DNA of 64,000 bases from Lithospermum erythrorhizon (lineage: Eukaryota; Streptophyta; Magnoliopsida; Boraginales; Boraginaceae), in the NCBI GenBank assembly GCA_019722365.1, contig JADFUC010000388.1, positions 930,001 through 994,000 on the forward strand, written 5' to 3'. Made by a program: the position numbers and the translations under genes. Every line of letters begins with the position of its first letter. Position 1 is the first letter of the stretch. Positions 1 to 12,995 of this stretch are shown here, in pieces. The notes under the pieces were generated by a model. It made no database searches and was not told where the DNA came from. It worked only from the letters and a program-made list of their open reading frames with translations.

Positions 1-313
1 TTCATAATGATCAAGCACTCACATTAATAAATAAATCATTATTAACAGGCAGATGCATCGAAAAGCAACTCCAATTCTAAACCAAGGAGTTATTGTGAAA
101 GTTCTATTTATTAATCATCACATCAGACAGAATAGGTATGCATGCAAAGGCACCATGAACAATTTGAAAATGCAGATAATGAAATATTTGACTTAGAGAA
201 GAAAAAGAGTAAATTATAAAAGCTGTACGCTCTCGTATAGTCCCAATATAACAAATCATTCGTGTGCAACTGAACCAATATAAATTCACTAAAACTTAAT
301 GCAAAAGTTGTAC

Positions 314-3300
314 CTCATTAACTTTCACGCCCTCTGCCTTCGCCACGTGCATTAATCTTTTGGCCATCTGTAATTTCGTTGTCTGTAGGTTAGTAACTCA
401 TTGAATAATGTTCAATACTTCAATCATCATCTTAGATGCTGAGAAATAAATAATACTCCGTAACCAATATCTTATACTGGCATTCACGTTAGCAAGGAAA
501 AATAATCAAGTTAGAACTGAAAAGAGTTCGATTTGATGTATAAAAATTGCAACAAACACCGACTCTTACAGTGTCAATCATATCATGGAAACTGTTAACT
601 CCATAGACTCTGACAATCACATCATTTTGATTGAAGTTACTAATACCAAGAAATATTCAAGAATTCTGAACCAATTTACTAGAATTGACTTTAAGGCCCG
701 ACTTGAAATTCAATATCAAAATATCCACAAATACTCAGTTTAATTCAACACTGTGGGTCTAGGAAAGTGGCTCCCTTTTTTAGATTTTAACAAGCTAGAG
801 AATCAAAATTCATTACTAGATCAAAATTATTTGATCGGGCATGGGCAACTTTTTAACATAACAACTTTTGGTCTTATCAACAAAATCTAAACATGTACGA
901 GTGAATAAATTCAGTCCCCAACTTCAAGTCTTCATATGCTTTGTGAACAATTTTTTTGTCAGACATTGATAACTGGTAAATTAAAAATCGAGTCCCCTAA
1001 ATCATTCATCATTGTGGATCACTTAACCGGTAATAATTCTCATTACTACTTTTCAGCCACATATAATACTTCTACTTTCGACAAAATCAATCAGTTTCAT
1101 GAATTAAAAAATGCAGCAAAACAGGGGCTGTACCATTAATAATAATGAAGAAGATGAGCACCCAGGAACACATTGTTTCAGGCCATCTGCTACAAAGTCT
1201 CAAACTATTGAAACTTCGAAGGCTAACCATAGTTGTAAATAGCGGTCCGTGGCGGTGCTATAGCGGAATAGCTTGGCATGGCACCACAGCCATCACAGGT
1301 AGTGGCGAGGCGGTCGGATATAAGGAATAGGTTATATAGCCGCAATAGCGGCGCTATAGCTATGTGGCAATGGGGAGTGCTATGGCAGAATTCAGTCAGG
1401 GCTTCTTAAAAAAAAAATCTAACCCTAAAACCTAAACCCTTATAATAACCCTAATTTTGAGAAAAATTCAGTCTGCGCCTCTCTTTTCTTCTCTCCATCA
1501 CTCGTTCGCCGAAGGAGGCCACCTCCCTGGTCTGCCTAATGAGACTGCTGCCTTGTTGCCACAACTTTTGGAGTTTTAAAGCCACGAACTACTATTTGCT
1601 ATTCACAACTATAAGTCTAACCAAGAGCAAACACTCTGTCTTCTTAATGTCCACTCAAGTGCATAATGCATATGTGAACAATATGTGAGCGAAAAGATGG
1701 TACCTGTTGCTTTGTGGGTTTCCGGAAACTGAGAAGCAGGCAGTAATTTACGAGACTCTTAAGTTTCTGACTGTAACGGTCATTGCAGATACAAATGATA
1801 GGAATTTTTGAGATCTTGATGCTAGCAATCAGATCGGCAACACCTCCTCTATCCCCACCAGACATTCCATCAACCTCATCCATAATAAGTACAGTTTTTG
1901 TTTGATGAGGGCTGAAATTGTGGTCAACAAAGAAGTCAGACGGCTCATTTCTCCATTAAATAGGTGGGCAATAAGAAGAAAACGGATGAAGCGTAGGAGT
2001 AAACAACAACCGATCCAATGTAAGGCCTAATGAATTATTGCTGACAAGCTCTTTGATGGAATTAGCTGTACTTCCACCAATTCCTTTCTGAATCTTTGCA
2101 TCAGCTTTCCCGCGACTGTCACTAGCATTGACCTGAAATTATTTGAAGTAACATCACTAACGTCAAAACATACACAAGTAACTGGCAAGTTTGAGTAAAA
2201 CCTAAACACAAAGTTCATAGAGAAACAAAAAATCTTTTAATGAGCAACAAAAGTTTGACCTCAACTGCCTGGAAACCAAGCATCTGGCTGACTATTTTTG
2301 CAGAAGTTGTCTTGCCTATGCCAGGTGTCCCACTCAATAATACAGCCTTTTTAGCACCAGAATCATTTTGCTTCTTTCCTTTCCCCTTACTGGTTGTATT
2401 TAAGAATTGATCATCCCATTGTTTTAGCCAGTCATGAAGCTGCTTTACCTTCACAAGTGTAGATATAAAATCAATAAATCTTTAATTGCTAGAAATGGAA
2501 AAGGTATCTTGGAATGTGTAATTCTTCCTTGTTCGGACTAAATATAGCAAGGCCTTGTAAATAATAACATACCAGACTCTGGTTCCCTACAAGATCCGTT
2601 GGAACCTTTGGCCTATATTTTTCTGTCCATTGCAACCAAGATTTATCAGCAGGCTGCTTGCTTTTCTTGCAAAAAGGAGTTCCTGATGTAACTTTTGCTG
2701 CAGAGTTACCAGCCTGAACTTCTAGAGCAAAAAAATACAGGGGGGAAAATGGCCAAAATGTTAGTAGAAGAGAGAAGTCCTTATATGATTAAATGCAGTG
2801 AAAAGGATAACTAACTTCAAGAAGAGATGGGAGATAGCAAATGCTTAGAAGACTCCCACTCCAGCTAGGGAAGTTGAGATATATGTCACTAGCAATTACG
2901 TACTTAAAAGTGAAAATGCAACCCTTCACCAGTCTTAACAGAATAAATCGATTAACATAGTAAGCATAGAAAAGCATGCTGAAAGTATTTACAAGATCAT
3001 AATCTCATTGACCATCCCAAGCTAGTTACTGATGAGGGAAGCCATCTATTAATGACATTTTCATTTCACCATGAAACAAGATACCAATGGGGTTTTTAAA
3101 CATCTAAAATATTAGACATCAACAATCATCAACATGACCCAATGCCTTTGAAAAGCAAACACTATCTACTACTTTACAATAGATAAGAAGTGTAGGTAGT
3201 GTAATGAGTCATTTTGATTGATTCCATTCTTTCAAAGAGCCAAATAATATGAAATCTTTGACTCCTTAGGACATGGAAAAATCTATAATATTAGACGACA

Positions 3301-6300
3301 AGAAGAATAAACTTAAAGCCAACAATTTAAAATCTCAGTTCTTATATGATACTGATATCTAATCCAAGAGTATTTCAGTATTTCCCAGGAACTACTTAAA
3401 AAGACTGAATTTAAGCATAATGGATCAAGACAATAACTCATTATTTTTTAGACAGGTAGATACGGATAAAAATGCTAGTAAGACCTTTCATTCACTACTG
3501 GCATGGCTCGATTAGGAACTAAGTTTCAACTTTGACAAGTGTAACAAAACTGCACAAACACAGACGAATATGTGATTTGATACATACTCTTTGCTTCTGA
3601 TTTTAAAGGACTTCTTTTTACAGGAGGGGCAACATTTTCTGAACCTTTTTCTGTACTCGTTGTTTCTGACTTTATTGGACTTCCTTTTGCAGGAGAAGGA
3701 GCAACTTTGTTCAAAGCTTTCTTTTCTTCTTTCGGTGAAGTTAGTGATTTATTTGATTTGCGAATCATATCGAACAAGGCATCTTCAGTGAGAAAAGTGG
3801 TTCTACAGACGAATGACATGTGAGGGAGAATAAATAACAGCCTGAGAGAAGAAAAAAAAGGGCATTCTTAAATATAGATTAGCATTTAACAAACCCAAGC
3901 TCTTTAGCCTTCTCAGATTTCTTTCCCTCAATATCTTCATCACATAGAAGATAACTCTGCGAGAAACATGTTTATCACGGTTATTTACAAGAAAATAGGT
4001 AGATACTGATTACACCAAAAAGTGACGGAATACGATTGATTATTCACACTGACCGTTTTTTTACTAACTGATCCTGTAACACGACCACCATGGCGCTTTA
4101 TTAGATCCTCAGCTTCTTCTCTTTCCAAACTGAAAGCAAAGCACAAATAATTCCAAACATAGGGACCCCCATTAATATTGGAAACAAAAATATTTTTCGG
4201 AAAGAAACCAAACAATTCCAGTTGAAGGGCACCAATAAAAAAATATCATTCCACACAAAATCAGCTGATCACATGGTACTAGTGATCTCGGAAAAACAAA
4301 CATAAGCTATATTTGAAAGAAGAAACCTTACAATGACAACAGGAACTGTTCAAGAAAAACATATAATCATAATGCATAAATGACTAATACACTGGAGAGA
4401 AGGAAACGACAAAGAAAGCCATTATGTCATTAGCATACCTATCAAGTGTTCCACTGATTACAAAAGTCAAGCCAGCCAAGCAATCGCGTTTTCCTTCTGG
4501 AATTTCCTGAGAGGACAGAAGTACACTGCATAAGCTTGTTCTTACAGTTTCAACTTGCAAGCAAAAAGGAGATCAACAATTTGACTCTAATCCTACCTTT
4601 TCACCTTTGTGTGGAGGATCTTTCCTCTCCCCAAAATTCATGAATCCACCTCGTCCCCCACCTCCCCTGCCTCTTCCAGCTGATGCACCTCTTCCACCAC
4701 GACCTCTTCCAGCAGACTTCCGAGATTTATCATCTTCTTCATCATCAATTTCATCCACATCCTTACTCGTTTCATGAACTGGAGTCTTTGGCCCACTTCG
4801 TCCACCACGGCCTCTTCCAACTGGTTTTAGAGATTTCCTAGTCTTATCATCATCTTCATCACTCTCATCAGATTCCTCAGACTTCCTGGCGATACCCCTA
4901 CCAGAAGCACCTTTCAATTTTTTGTTTGGAGAAGCGCCAATGGAAGTCTTTGTTGGGGCAGCCAATACAAGGTCGTCGTCATCGTCATCCTCAATTTTGT
5001 GAACTTTCTTCACGGACTGTTCATTACCAACATTAGAAGCCTTTCTTTTTGTTGGTAGTTCCTTAGTTTCTTTTTCACCTTTTTCCTTCTCATCTGAAGC
5101 AAAATATTTACTAGTTTTTCTTCTGCCAGAAGCTTCTTGCCCTGCTGATCCCTAAGTTCCAAAAGAAAATCATTGGTAAATGCCACAAAAATCCTCTAAA
5201 ATAATTAAGCTCGATCGTCTCACAACAACAGAAGCACCACAACAAGCTCAATTTCATCTAATTTCTCAAAACAAATGTAGTGAACATTACAAAGTAGGAT
5301 ATACCTAAGCCCGTATGTATACTTATATTCATACTGCAACTGCCTTAAAATAAAGCCAAAGGTCAAAATTCCTACTGAACAGATTCAAAATTAGTTGGAC
5401 ATTTTCAATCTAATAATTTACTTATGTTGGTTATTTTCTCCCCCCAGAAAGTAGGAATCAAATAAACAGGGGGCAACAATATAGAACACGATTTTTGCTA
5501 GTAAAAAAACAAACTTGATGAGACATAAAACTTCCATATCCAACATCAAATCCACATTTAAAGTAAGTCAGTTACAGAACATGCAATTGACAGGTCTTTT
5601 TATCTTTTTCAACTCTATATTGTTTTCTACTCTTCTCCCCGACACCACAATTCCCAGCCTCCGAGGGATTGCCGAAACTTAATGTAATAATCAAAATCTT
5701 AATATCATCATTCGCATTGAAAATAACTTCAAATAAAATAATTTTCAGGTATACTAACTGATTTATTGGGTTGTGAAGCAGGAACCACAGGCTTAGGGGC
5801 CTTGCCATCTCCTGGACTCTTATCGTGTTGCTTCATAAACCACTTCCTAATATCTGACTGCATACACAAAAAATGAAATAAAAGCATCAAAAATAAATGT
5901 ATGTACACTCGTTCCCTAACGAGGAGGCAAATATAGAATCTTCATATAACTTGATAAAAACGAAAATTCTCGAGTTATACATATGACATCATTTCCCTTA
6001 CCATTTCAACTTCAATCAGAAACTGGCTTGAATTTGCAACCTTCTCTGAAAAAGCTGAAACATAGTCACAAAATATCTCTTAAAAAAACATCAATTTGAT
6101 CAAAACGAGACAGAAATCAATAAAATCGTCAATTATGGAAGCTAAATCACTGGCAATAAAAGAAGAGGTTTAAACACAGTATCTTTTTAATTTATTAAAC
6201 AAATTACACTTCGCATCTTCAATTATTACAAGAAGATCGCCTCTGGAAGGGTATCGTAAGCATAGAAAACTCTACGAACTGCAAAAACTGATGCATATAG

Positions 6301-6960
6301 TAATTACCAAAGAACTCTAAATTTCTTCCAATGCCTCGAAGTTATACCTACCATTAAAAATCCATACTTTTAACCTAAAAATGTAATAGCATCAAATCGA
6401 AACAATAAACGAACCAAAAACGATCGATTAATACCCATTTCTAGGAAAATTGAGCAGACATTTACACCCCTCCCCCCAAAAAAAAACTACTACCACCATC
6501 CCAAAAAATTGTCCAGTTTCATATCCAATCATCAAAATTAACAAACTTTATAGCCTAAATTAACACATATAACTTCAACTTAAACCAAACTTATATAGTT
6601 AATGATACACTACATTAAATTAATAGCATTTGATATATTTTCTCAATATAGAATACACCCAAAATTTCCAAAAACATAAAAAACAAATAAATTGGATATT
6701 AAATTGAGTTACATTAGGAAATTTAAATGTGCCCAAATTCTGCAAATAAATTAAATATCCAAAATTAAAGGAAGTAAATTATACAAAAATAAATGTCAAC
6801 TAAACTAATTATTAGCAAACCCCCAAAAAAAGTAATAAATCATAATTTATAAAGAAAAAAAATATGAATTTACCTTAGGGGTTTTTAAAGCAAGAAACCA
6901 AAAGGGTTTGAGTTATTTGTTCTATTGTTGCGTAGAAAATATTTTCAAGAAAGACCCGCC
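314..6960 (-). CDS. RFC1: Replication factor C subunit 1 (RFC1), 5' part; runs off the left edge
   Basis: RFC1 is the large subunit of the clamp loader that places PCNA on primed DNA in the nucleus. I traced coding exons by splice sites and reading phase: 6002-6004, 5759-5857, 4597-5151, 4439-4506, 4054-4129, 3895-3956, 3588-3802, 2573-2721, 2260-2448, 2011-2132, 1704-1911 and 314-367. They sum to 1800 nt, exactly 600 codons, with consistent phases. The protein starts MSDIRKWF. It then has a lysine/glycine/arginine-rich linker with acidic runs and RGRGG repeats, a BRCT domain at about residues 225-310, a Walker A motif (GTPGIGKT, about 449-456) and a Walker B motif (LIMDEVDG, about 521-528). 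The last visible exon encodes MAKRLMHVAKAEG, and the next lies beyond position 1. The match to plant RFC1 is clear from family knowledge. The exon boundaries are my own inference from GT/AG and phase. Confidence 0.95.
368..1703 (-). mobile_element. RFC1 intron of 1.3 kb with a probable hAT-type insertion (about 1235-1640)
   Basis: This intron is larger than its neighbours. At 1235-1390 it carries a dense cluster of GCTATAGCGG/GCGGTGCTATAGC-type words, which I recognise as typical of the subterminal regions of plant hAT elements. Next to the cluster, at 1411-1455, are several copies of AACCCTAA-like words and a pyrimidine-rich leader-like stretch (1470-1500). No transposase frame is visible and I could not fix the ends or a target duplication, so this is a remnant or non-autonomous copy. 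Confidence 0.4.
6002..6960 (-). promoter_or_regulatory. RFC1: RFC1 5' UTR with intron; start codon abuts a splice donor
   Basis: A first non-coding exon runs from about 6960 to 6874 and ends in a donor (CTAAG|GTAAAT). A second exon runs from 6054 (acceptor TTTCAG) to 6002. Its last three bases are the start codon ATG, followed directly by the donor GTAAGG. The next exon (from 5857) begins TCAGATATT, giving MSDI, the N-terminus expected for plant RFC1. The transcription start is not determined. The bases between the two exons are AT-rich intron. Confidence 0.7.
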
Positions 6961-6999
6961 ATCACTATACACACACTTGCCCCTGAATATAGCTTTCAC

Positions 7000-8280
7000 T
7001 CAAATATGACAACTTAAAAATAGAGGAATGAAATAAATCATTCAGCATGTTCATGAGAGCAATTTGTTGATATTAACGAAACACTGTTAATATAAAAGGG
7101 AGTTTTAATTACGAGGAATAGTTCGCAGTGCACATAAATTCATAGTTGAGTGTATATGTGATAGTATTATGTTAGCATTTGTATTACTCGGGTCTATATG
7201 TATAGTGATAGGTTTAATATTATTAAAGTAGCAACGTTACTTTCGTGTTAATACTACAAGCGAGGTTGGATGGTGAATAAACAGTGGTGGTTAAATACAT
7301 ATTAAAATATTTTCATCATATTTGATATCCAAATTAAGAATTTTAATTAAGAAAATAGGATAATTTAATAATTCATTACCAACCAATCGAGTTACGGAGC
7401 TAGCATGATTTTTGGCAATACAATTGAATCACCGTGAACTCAAAGGAGTCCGCCTCTCTAAATCATACAAAACATTTTCCTTCCTTTTTTAACATATAGG
7501 ACTAAAATAGATCGTAGCAATTTGGGCTGGCCAGTGGTGGATGTAACAAAACATTTTCTTTCTTTTTTTTTAAGGCTAAAAATACCAAGAATCATGTGAG
7601 GATTAACAATTAAACAAGCAGTTTATGTCGTAATAAATAAGCGCATTTTGAATGATGAATGTCTTAATGGTACGTTTTGAAACATGTGATAGGATGTTGG
7701 ATAGAAACAAACATGACGATCCAAATTAAGATCGGTAGGATTATGGAAGGTATTAACGGAGGAGATTATGTTTTCAATATGATAAAGGCAACATGATCGT
7801 TGCATTCAACAAATTGAAGGGGTGCACCATTAATTTTATTCACTCCAAAATAAATATTCATGTTAAATTTTCATATTCCGAATGATGAAATGAAAACCCT
7901 ATGTAAACCAAAAACATTAGCAGTTTGATGTTGGCATGTAATGCTACCTTGGTTCATCCAAATAAAAAGGGTAGTATTACCATTCACAGAATGGTGAACA
8001 TGGTAATATCTTGAATGTTATATAACCACACAAGACCAGAGCTTACTCAGTGATCAACATCCCATTTTTAGTATATGTATGTCTATATATATTTTATCAA
8101 CCTAACATAAGGAATGAGAAGAGAGAAGGTATCATCTCATGATCAGAGTGTCAACAGGATGACTCTTTCTAAGCAGTTATAGATTACATAAGCCGGATGT
8201 GTTCGAATAACATACAAGCACACCGAGAACATAATATTTTGCATAATATATCGATTTGCAGCCATAATACTAAGCCTATT
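7000..8280. other. Intergenic spacer between RFC1 and the RHF2A-type gene
   Basis: The stretch is AT-rich and has no supported gene. It should contain the RFC1 promoter (near 6960-7300) and, at its right end, the 3' flank of the ligase gene. A short imperfect direct repeat (a purine/pyrimidine-rich word beginning AAAACATTTTC) occurs near 7467 and 7548. Open frames here are short and lack any family signature. Confidence 0.6.
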
Positions 8281-8589
8281 CAGTCCCATGGCGAAGATGC
8301 AAAGCTTCAACCATCAGATAATATCTGATTCTGACCTCATCACATGATATTAGCAGCTAGGTATCCTCCCTCGCCTGAATCATAGCCCAACAAAATGGCA
8401 AGTCGAAATCTGCAACAAAGAAACAATAAGCTTGGGGCTGGAGAAGACTTCCAAAACAGTCAAAGCAGTTTGGGAACAAAATCACGGCTCAGTTTCAAAG
8501 GATCTGGGAGGCAGAAGAAACGAGTATGTTATTGGAATAACTTACCTTACAAGAAGAAAATGTTGCTGGAAATGCTATTGCATCATAAC

Positions 8590-11500
8590 TCAATTGGAAA
8601 CAGAACTAGCAGCACAAGGAGGCTGAGGATTTTCATCAGTTGAGGAGTGATGATCACTAGTCACTGCATTATGCTGGTCACTCTGTGAGGAAGGTGATTG
8701 ACCAGCCAAGCTATCTGTTGTCAAAGACATACCTGTCCTATTATCTTCTGAAGTATCAAGGCGCTCCATCATGTTTGTTATAGTTGCAGCACCAGCATCT
8801 GTGTCTCTTCTAGATTCTGTCATAGAAGTGTTGCGTGCGAACAATCTCTCTCTCCAACCTCTTGTGCTCTTGGTTATTGATTCCTTGTATCTTTTATATT
8901 GATTTGGCAATAATAAATTATCAGTCCTTGGATCGGTATGGCAAGAAAATATTATTAAATCAGAAACTGCAACAATTACCTCGTTGATATTGTATTAAGA
9001 CGGGTTTTGAAGGACTCCGAAATTGACTGAAGATCGGATGTTCCAACGCTGTCTTGACTACTAGGGGAAGATGGAGTTGGAGACCTACAAAGAGAACATT
9101 AACACATGAAGAAGGATTGCATGAAGAGAAGATGTTTAAAGTTACAGTAATGTGGAACAACAATAACTGATATGATAGCATCACAATAAATTAATAAGGA
9201 CTGTCGCTCACAGCACATCACATGCATCAATAATGTTGTAGCGAGCAAAGTTAGAGCAAGTATGCTTCTTTGAGTCGCAAGTTATCAATTAGGCTAAATG
9301 TTGTTTCTTTACATCGCAGATCTGACCATCTCTGCCGGAGACGGAGGCATCATGCAGCACAGAAGAGTGGGGTAAATGTTAAGAAAGTATGAGGAAAGTT
9401 TAAGAGAAACCTCCAGGTGAAGACTTCTTTTGATTGACAAATAAAGGAGACAAAAATTACAAGGGAAGATTATGTTGTGCAATAGAAAAACCTAAACCTG
9501 CTGCTTGGTGTGCCATGCGATCTGGAATCACTGCTTGACCCTAATGCAGATGCAGCAACTTGGTTGGCTTGGACAGGTGATTGTGGCGTTATCATTTGAC
9601 CGGTATCTTCTCCAACTGTAATAAGTGGAGAATCTGGGCCACTTAATAGAACTGTAGGGGCTGGTCCACCTCCGCTACTTTGTTCTGGAGGAGAAACAGC
9701 AGCAGACGAAGTAGCACTAGGATGAGCAGCTGAAAACACCAGAAAATGAGAGCGCCCTTGAGACGATGGTCTACCTCGCTGACCCTCTCTCCTCACAAGA
9801 TGACGGGTCCTTCCCATGGCAGCAGCTGCTGCTAAATGCTGAATAATTCGCTCCTCAAGGTCAGAGTCAGTTGCATTAACTGGTAACTGCAGCACAAGTG
9901 AAACACGCCATCAGTAGCCACTCATATGAGTTGGATTAGGAGTTTGGAACTAAGAACGTTATAGAATAAGCTGAAATTATGTACATGCTGAAGTTCAAAC
10001 TCTCCCAATGTTGGATGATGAAATATTGCCGTGCTTCTAGGTTGATTTATCCTCATGCTCCTCTCTTGTTCTATACTATCAAGTAACTCCTGACTGTAGA
10101 AAGAAGCAACACTTAAATCAGCACATAGAAGAAAAAATAATAGATTCATTTGCTGAAGAGCATTTTGGCCGAACCTGTTAGGATCCTTAAGACTGATAGA
10201 TTGCAAACACATCGGACATTGGGAGCTTCGCTGGCACCTACATAGGAAAATAGCTGGTTAAGAATTACATTTGTACTAGCAAATTCCTACTAAGCATCTA
10301 AACAATAAGAGCTAAGGATGTAAAATTGAACCAATAGAACCAATAACTGCCATGAAGAACTGATTAGATAATTACAAAATTAACATCAAATCAGAAGCAA
10401 TAGATAAAACCTACTTCATCAACTCCGCAAAGCCACAGTTCCATATAAAAACTCAGAAGAAAATGGCATGAGAAAGACCAACTAAGTTCCATGCAATAGA
10501 CGGAAGGGAATTACTTATACTATAAATTGCACCATTTCTTACCTAGTTCTATTATTGCCATTCTTAATTACTCCACATATCTTGTTTCTAAGTTATTGTT
10601 ATCAGGATACAAAAATATTAGAGACTTAGAGAAAATAATATAGACAAAATAATAAAAATCTAAAATCCGGCAGAAGGGAGGACTGCGGTTGCTACAAACT
10701 CAACCTGACAGAGATTGAAGGACATAACTATTTTTTCCAGTTGAAACGTATAATTTTCCTATTTTAGATGTATTACATCAGTAACATCAATAGTACTCAG
10801 GTGGCTTCTTCCTTCGACTTACAAATAAGATGTCAAATACCAAATTAATGGAACACCATACACCAAGTCACTCAGTCCAACACATATACGCAGACAAACA
10901 TGGGGCATCTCAAGATATACATTATACTCCAATAGAGCATCAGAACAATAAAGACATTAAAACCACAAAGGACAACCGACAACATAGCTAAGCCTCAATT
11001 GTAAAAAAAAGTTGAGATTGTTACATAGATATACACAGTAACCATAGTCAGAGCTATTTATGATAACGGATAACCTAATCAAAAAAGCACAAGAGAAATT
11101 TAACCAAAAACAACTATGAGATACTACCGCTGTTTTTTTTATTTGACGTTTTCGTGTATTGAGGTGAAACTTTGACCATTAATTACTAATTATTATTTTA
11201 ATAAATAAATATAAAATTTATATCACTAGATTAGATCTTTGAAAAGAAAATAGTTTCATAATATTATTTATTTTCTTATATTGGGTTAATGGCGCGTTCG
11301 ATCATACATGTTTCAAAAGTTCACACCATTCGATCACCACGTGTTTCAAAATGGCGAAAATTCGATCGCGCGTATTTTGAAAAGTGTCTGCGATTGGTCA
11401 TTCCCGTCAAAATGGACGTTAAGTTTGACTTTTTGGGACAAATTGATAGGGGTAAAACTATCCAACAATCATTTGTGAAATAATTTTTCAATTTCAATAA

Positions 11501-12995
11501 ATTTCGGGTAAAATATTTATCGCATCCAAATATTTTATTGAAATTAATAATCACATCCAAATATTTGCTCCAAAATTTTAATAGAATTGAAAAATTATCT
11601 CAAAAATGAGTGTTATACAATTTTGTCCCTATCAATTTCCCCCTAAAAATCAAACTTACGCTTTCATTGTGGAATATTCAAGGCCAAGGACACTGCTTCA
11701 GAACATGTATCCAGGTCATTTTAGCATGTGTGATAACGTTACAAAGAGCATATGATCGAGCATTGGCGATATCCTACTGAATTTTAACATATAGTTTAAG
11801 AATAATTGATAGTCGAAGTTCCACGCCGATATGTAGCGTCAAATAAAAAAATGGAGGGAGTGCATGATAACTTATTGTATACTTGATAACCAAATTACAT
11901 AAAGTTTATGGAAGTGGAGAACAGAGTGCAGCCAGTGTTAGAAACTCAGAACATCAATGGAGACGAGTAAAAACAAGGATGTGATGAAGTGAATGAACAA
12001 TTATTCAAGAAAAGAGACACCAAAGAGACTCTAAACCATTATACTCAGAAAGGAAGGACATGACAAAGCATTTCCAACAGTTCTTGTTTAATCCAAGTCA
12101 TGTTAGTGTAACAAACAACAACAAAGAGTTTTTAGAAATGATGAAAGCAACACCAACTGCACACAAAATTATAATCCATGCAGCAAGTCTCATCAAATAA
12201 ATGCGAGAGTTGAAAGTATATCTTTAACTAAGATATGAACAAATATGATTATACCATTGGCAACTTTGGGGGTACTACCAGGCCTGTTACCATTAACATG
12301 GACCCGTTCAGTAGTTGACCCTGCATAAACCTACAAACATATGCCTATTTTTTCTTCTTGTTGAGATCCAAATGAATATGATGACATTATAATACTGATA
12401 AATATTCCAACACTAGGAAAAGTAGAAGTGTAGAACTACTCTAAATAAACTGTCTACTTTTCTCTAAGGTTAGTTCATAATTCTTACATACGGAGTACAA
12501 GATTAGAAAGAAAGCCCTCGAAAAGCTCATTATTATACAATAAACCATACGGGGAACAAAAACGTGGCAAAATCCAATTGCAGATAAAGTTAAATCTTTT
12601 ACAAAAAGTTTCCATTTAGAATAGCTGTATGGATAAAACAACCCGGTAATTTATTTGATTGGTATCATCAGCAAAAGAGTAAAGGAAAATCGTTAACCAA
12701 CAACTAACTAAATAAAAAACATACCATTCGAGAATGCACTGCAGATGATACTCATGCTTGCAACCAGTAACCTACAATTCCAAATAAACAATCACTGTAT
12801 CAATATGCTATTAGAATAGTTCAACCACTACGACCAGAAAAGCATCACTGCCAGAGTACAGACTGTTGCAGGATCACTTTCATCGAATTCCTCAAGGCAT
12901 ATACTGCAACAATCATCATACGCATCTTGGATTCCACCTTCAACAAAGGCGGCAGCTGATGTCAGGTGTGTCTCGGACATCTTTGACTCTTCCAT
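8590..12995 (-). CDS. RHF2A: RING-H2 E3 ubiquitin ligase, RHF2A type
   Basis: A RING-H2 E3 ligase transfers ubiquitin from an E2 to substrates. In Arabidopsis, RHF1A/RHF2A act in gametogenesis through turnover of a CDK inhibitor (family knowledge). Seven coding exons join in phase: 12864-12995, 12725-12771, 10175-10237, 9985-10093, 9498-9886, 8980-9084 and 8590-8890. They total 1146 nt, or 381 residues. The RING finger spans about residues 30-70 with C30, C33, C48, H50, H53, C56, C67 and C70. Behind it come the conserved HHPTLGEFELQH and EERIIQHLAAAAAMGR blocks, then a Ser/Pro/Gln-rich tail and the block RYKESITKSTRGW. The start chosen (12995) is the ATG directly after an acceptor. An upstream in-frame codon at 13070 would lie inside the leader intron. 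The gene looks intact. Confidence 0.93.
11124..11860. mobile_element. Stowaway/mariner-like element in RHF2A intron 2
   Basis: The left end reads CTACCGCTG followed by T-rich sequence and ATTTGACG. The right end reads CGTCAAATA, then A-rich sequence and GGAGGGAG, an inverted match to the left and to the CTCCCTCC terminus typical of plant Stowaway/mariner elements. The left flank is TA and the right flank is TG, consistent with a decayed TA duplication. The element is about 737 bp and has no supported transposase frame. Its insertion accounts for a good part of the 2.5 kb intron. Confidence 0.65.

Noticed and set aside
1411..1455. Interstitial telomere repeat
   Set aside because: There are only a few imperfect AACCCTAA-like words, not a regular array. 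Such words are common in plant leaders and promoters.
8395..8643. Plus-strand frames next to the RHF2A 3' end
   Set aside because: They overlap the 3' UTR and last exon of the minus-strand gene and have no recognisable protein pattern.
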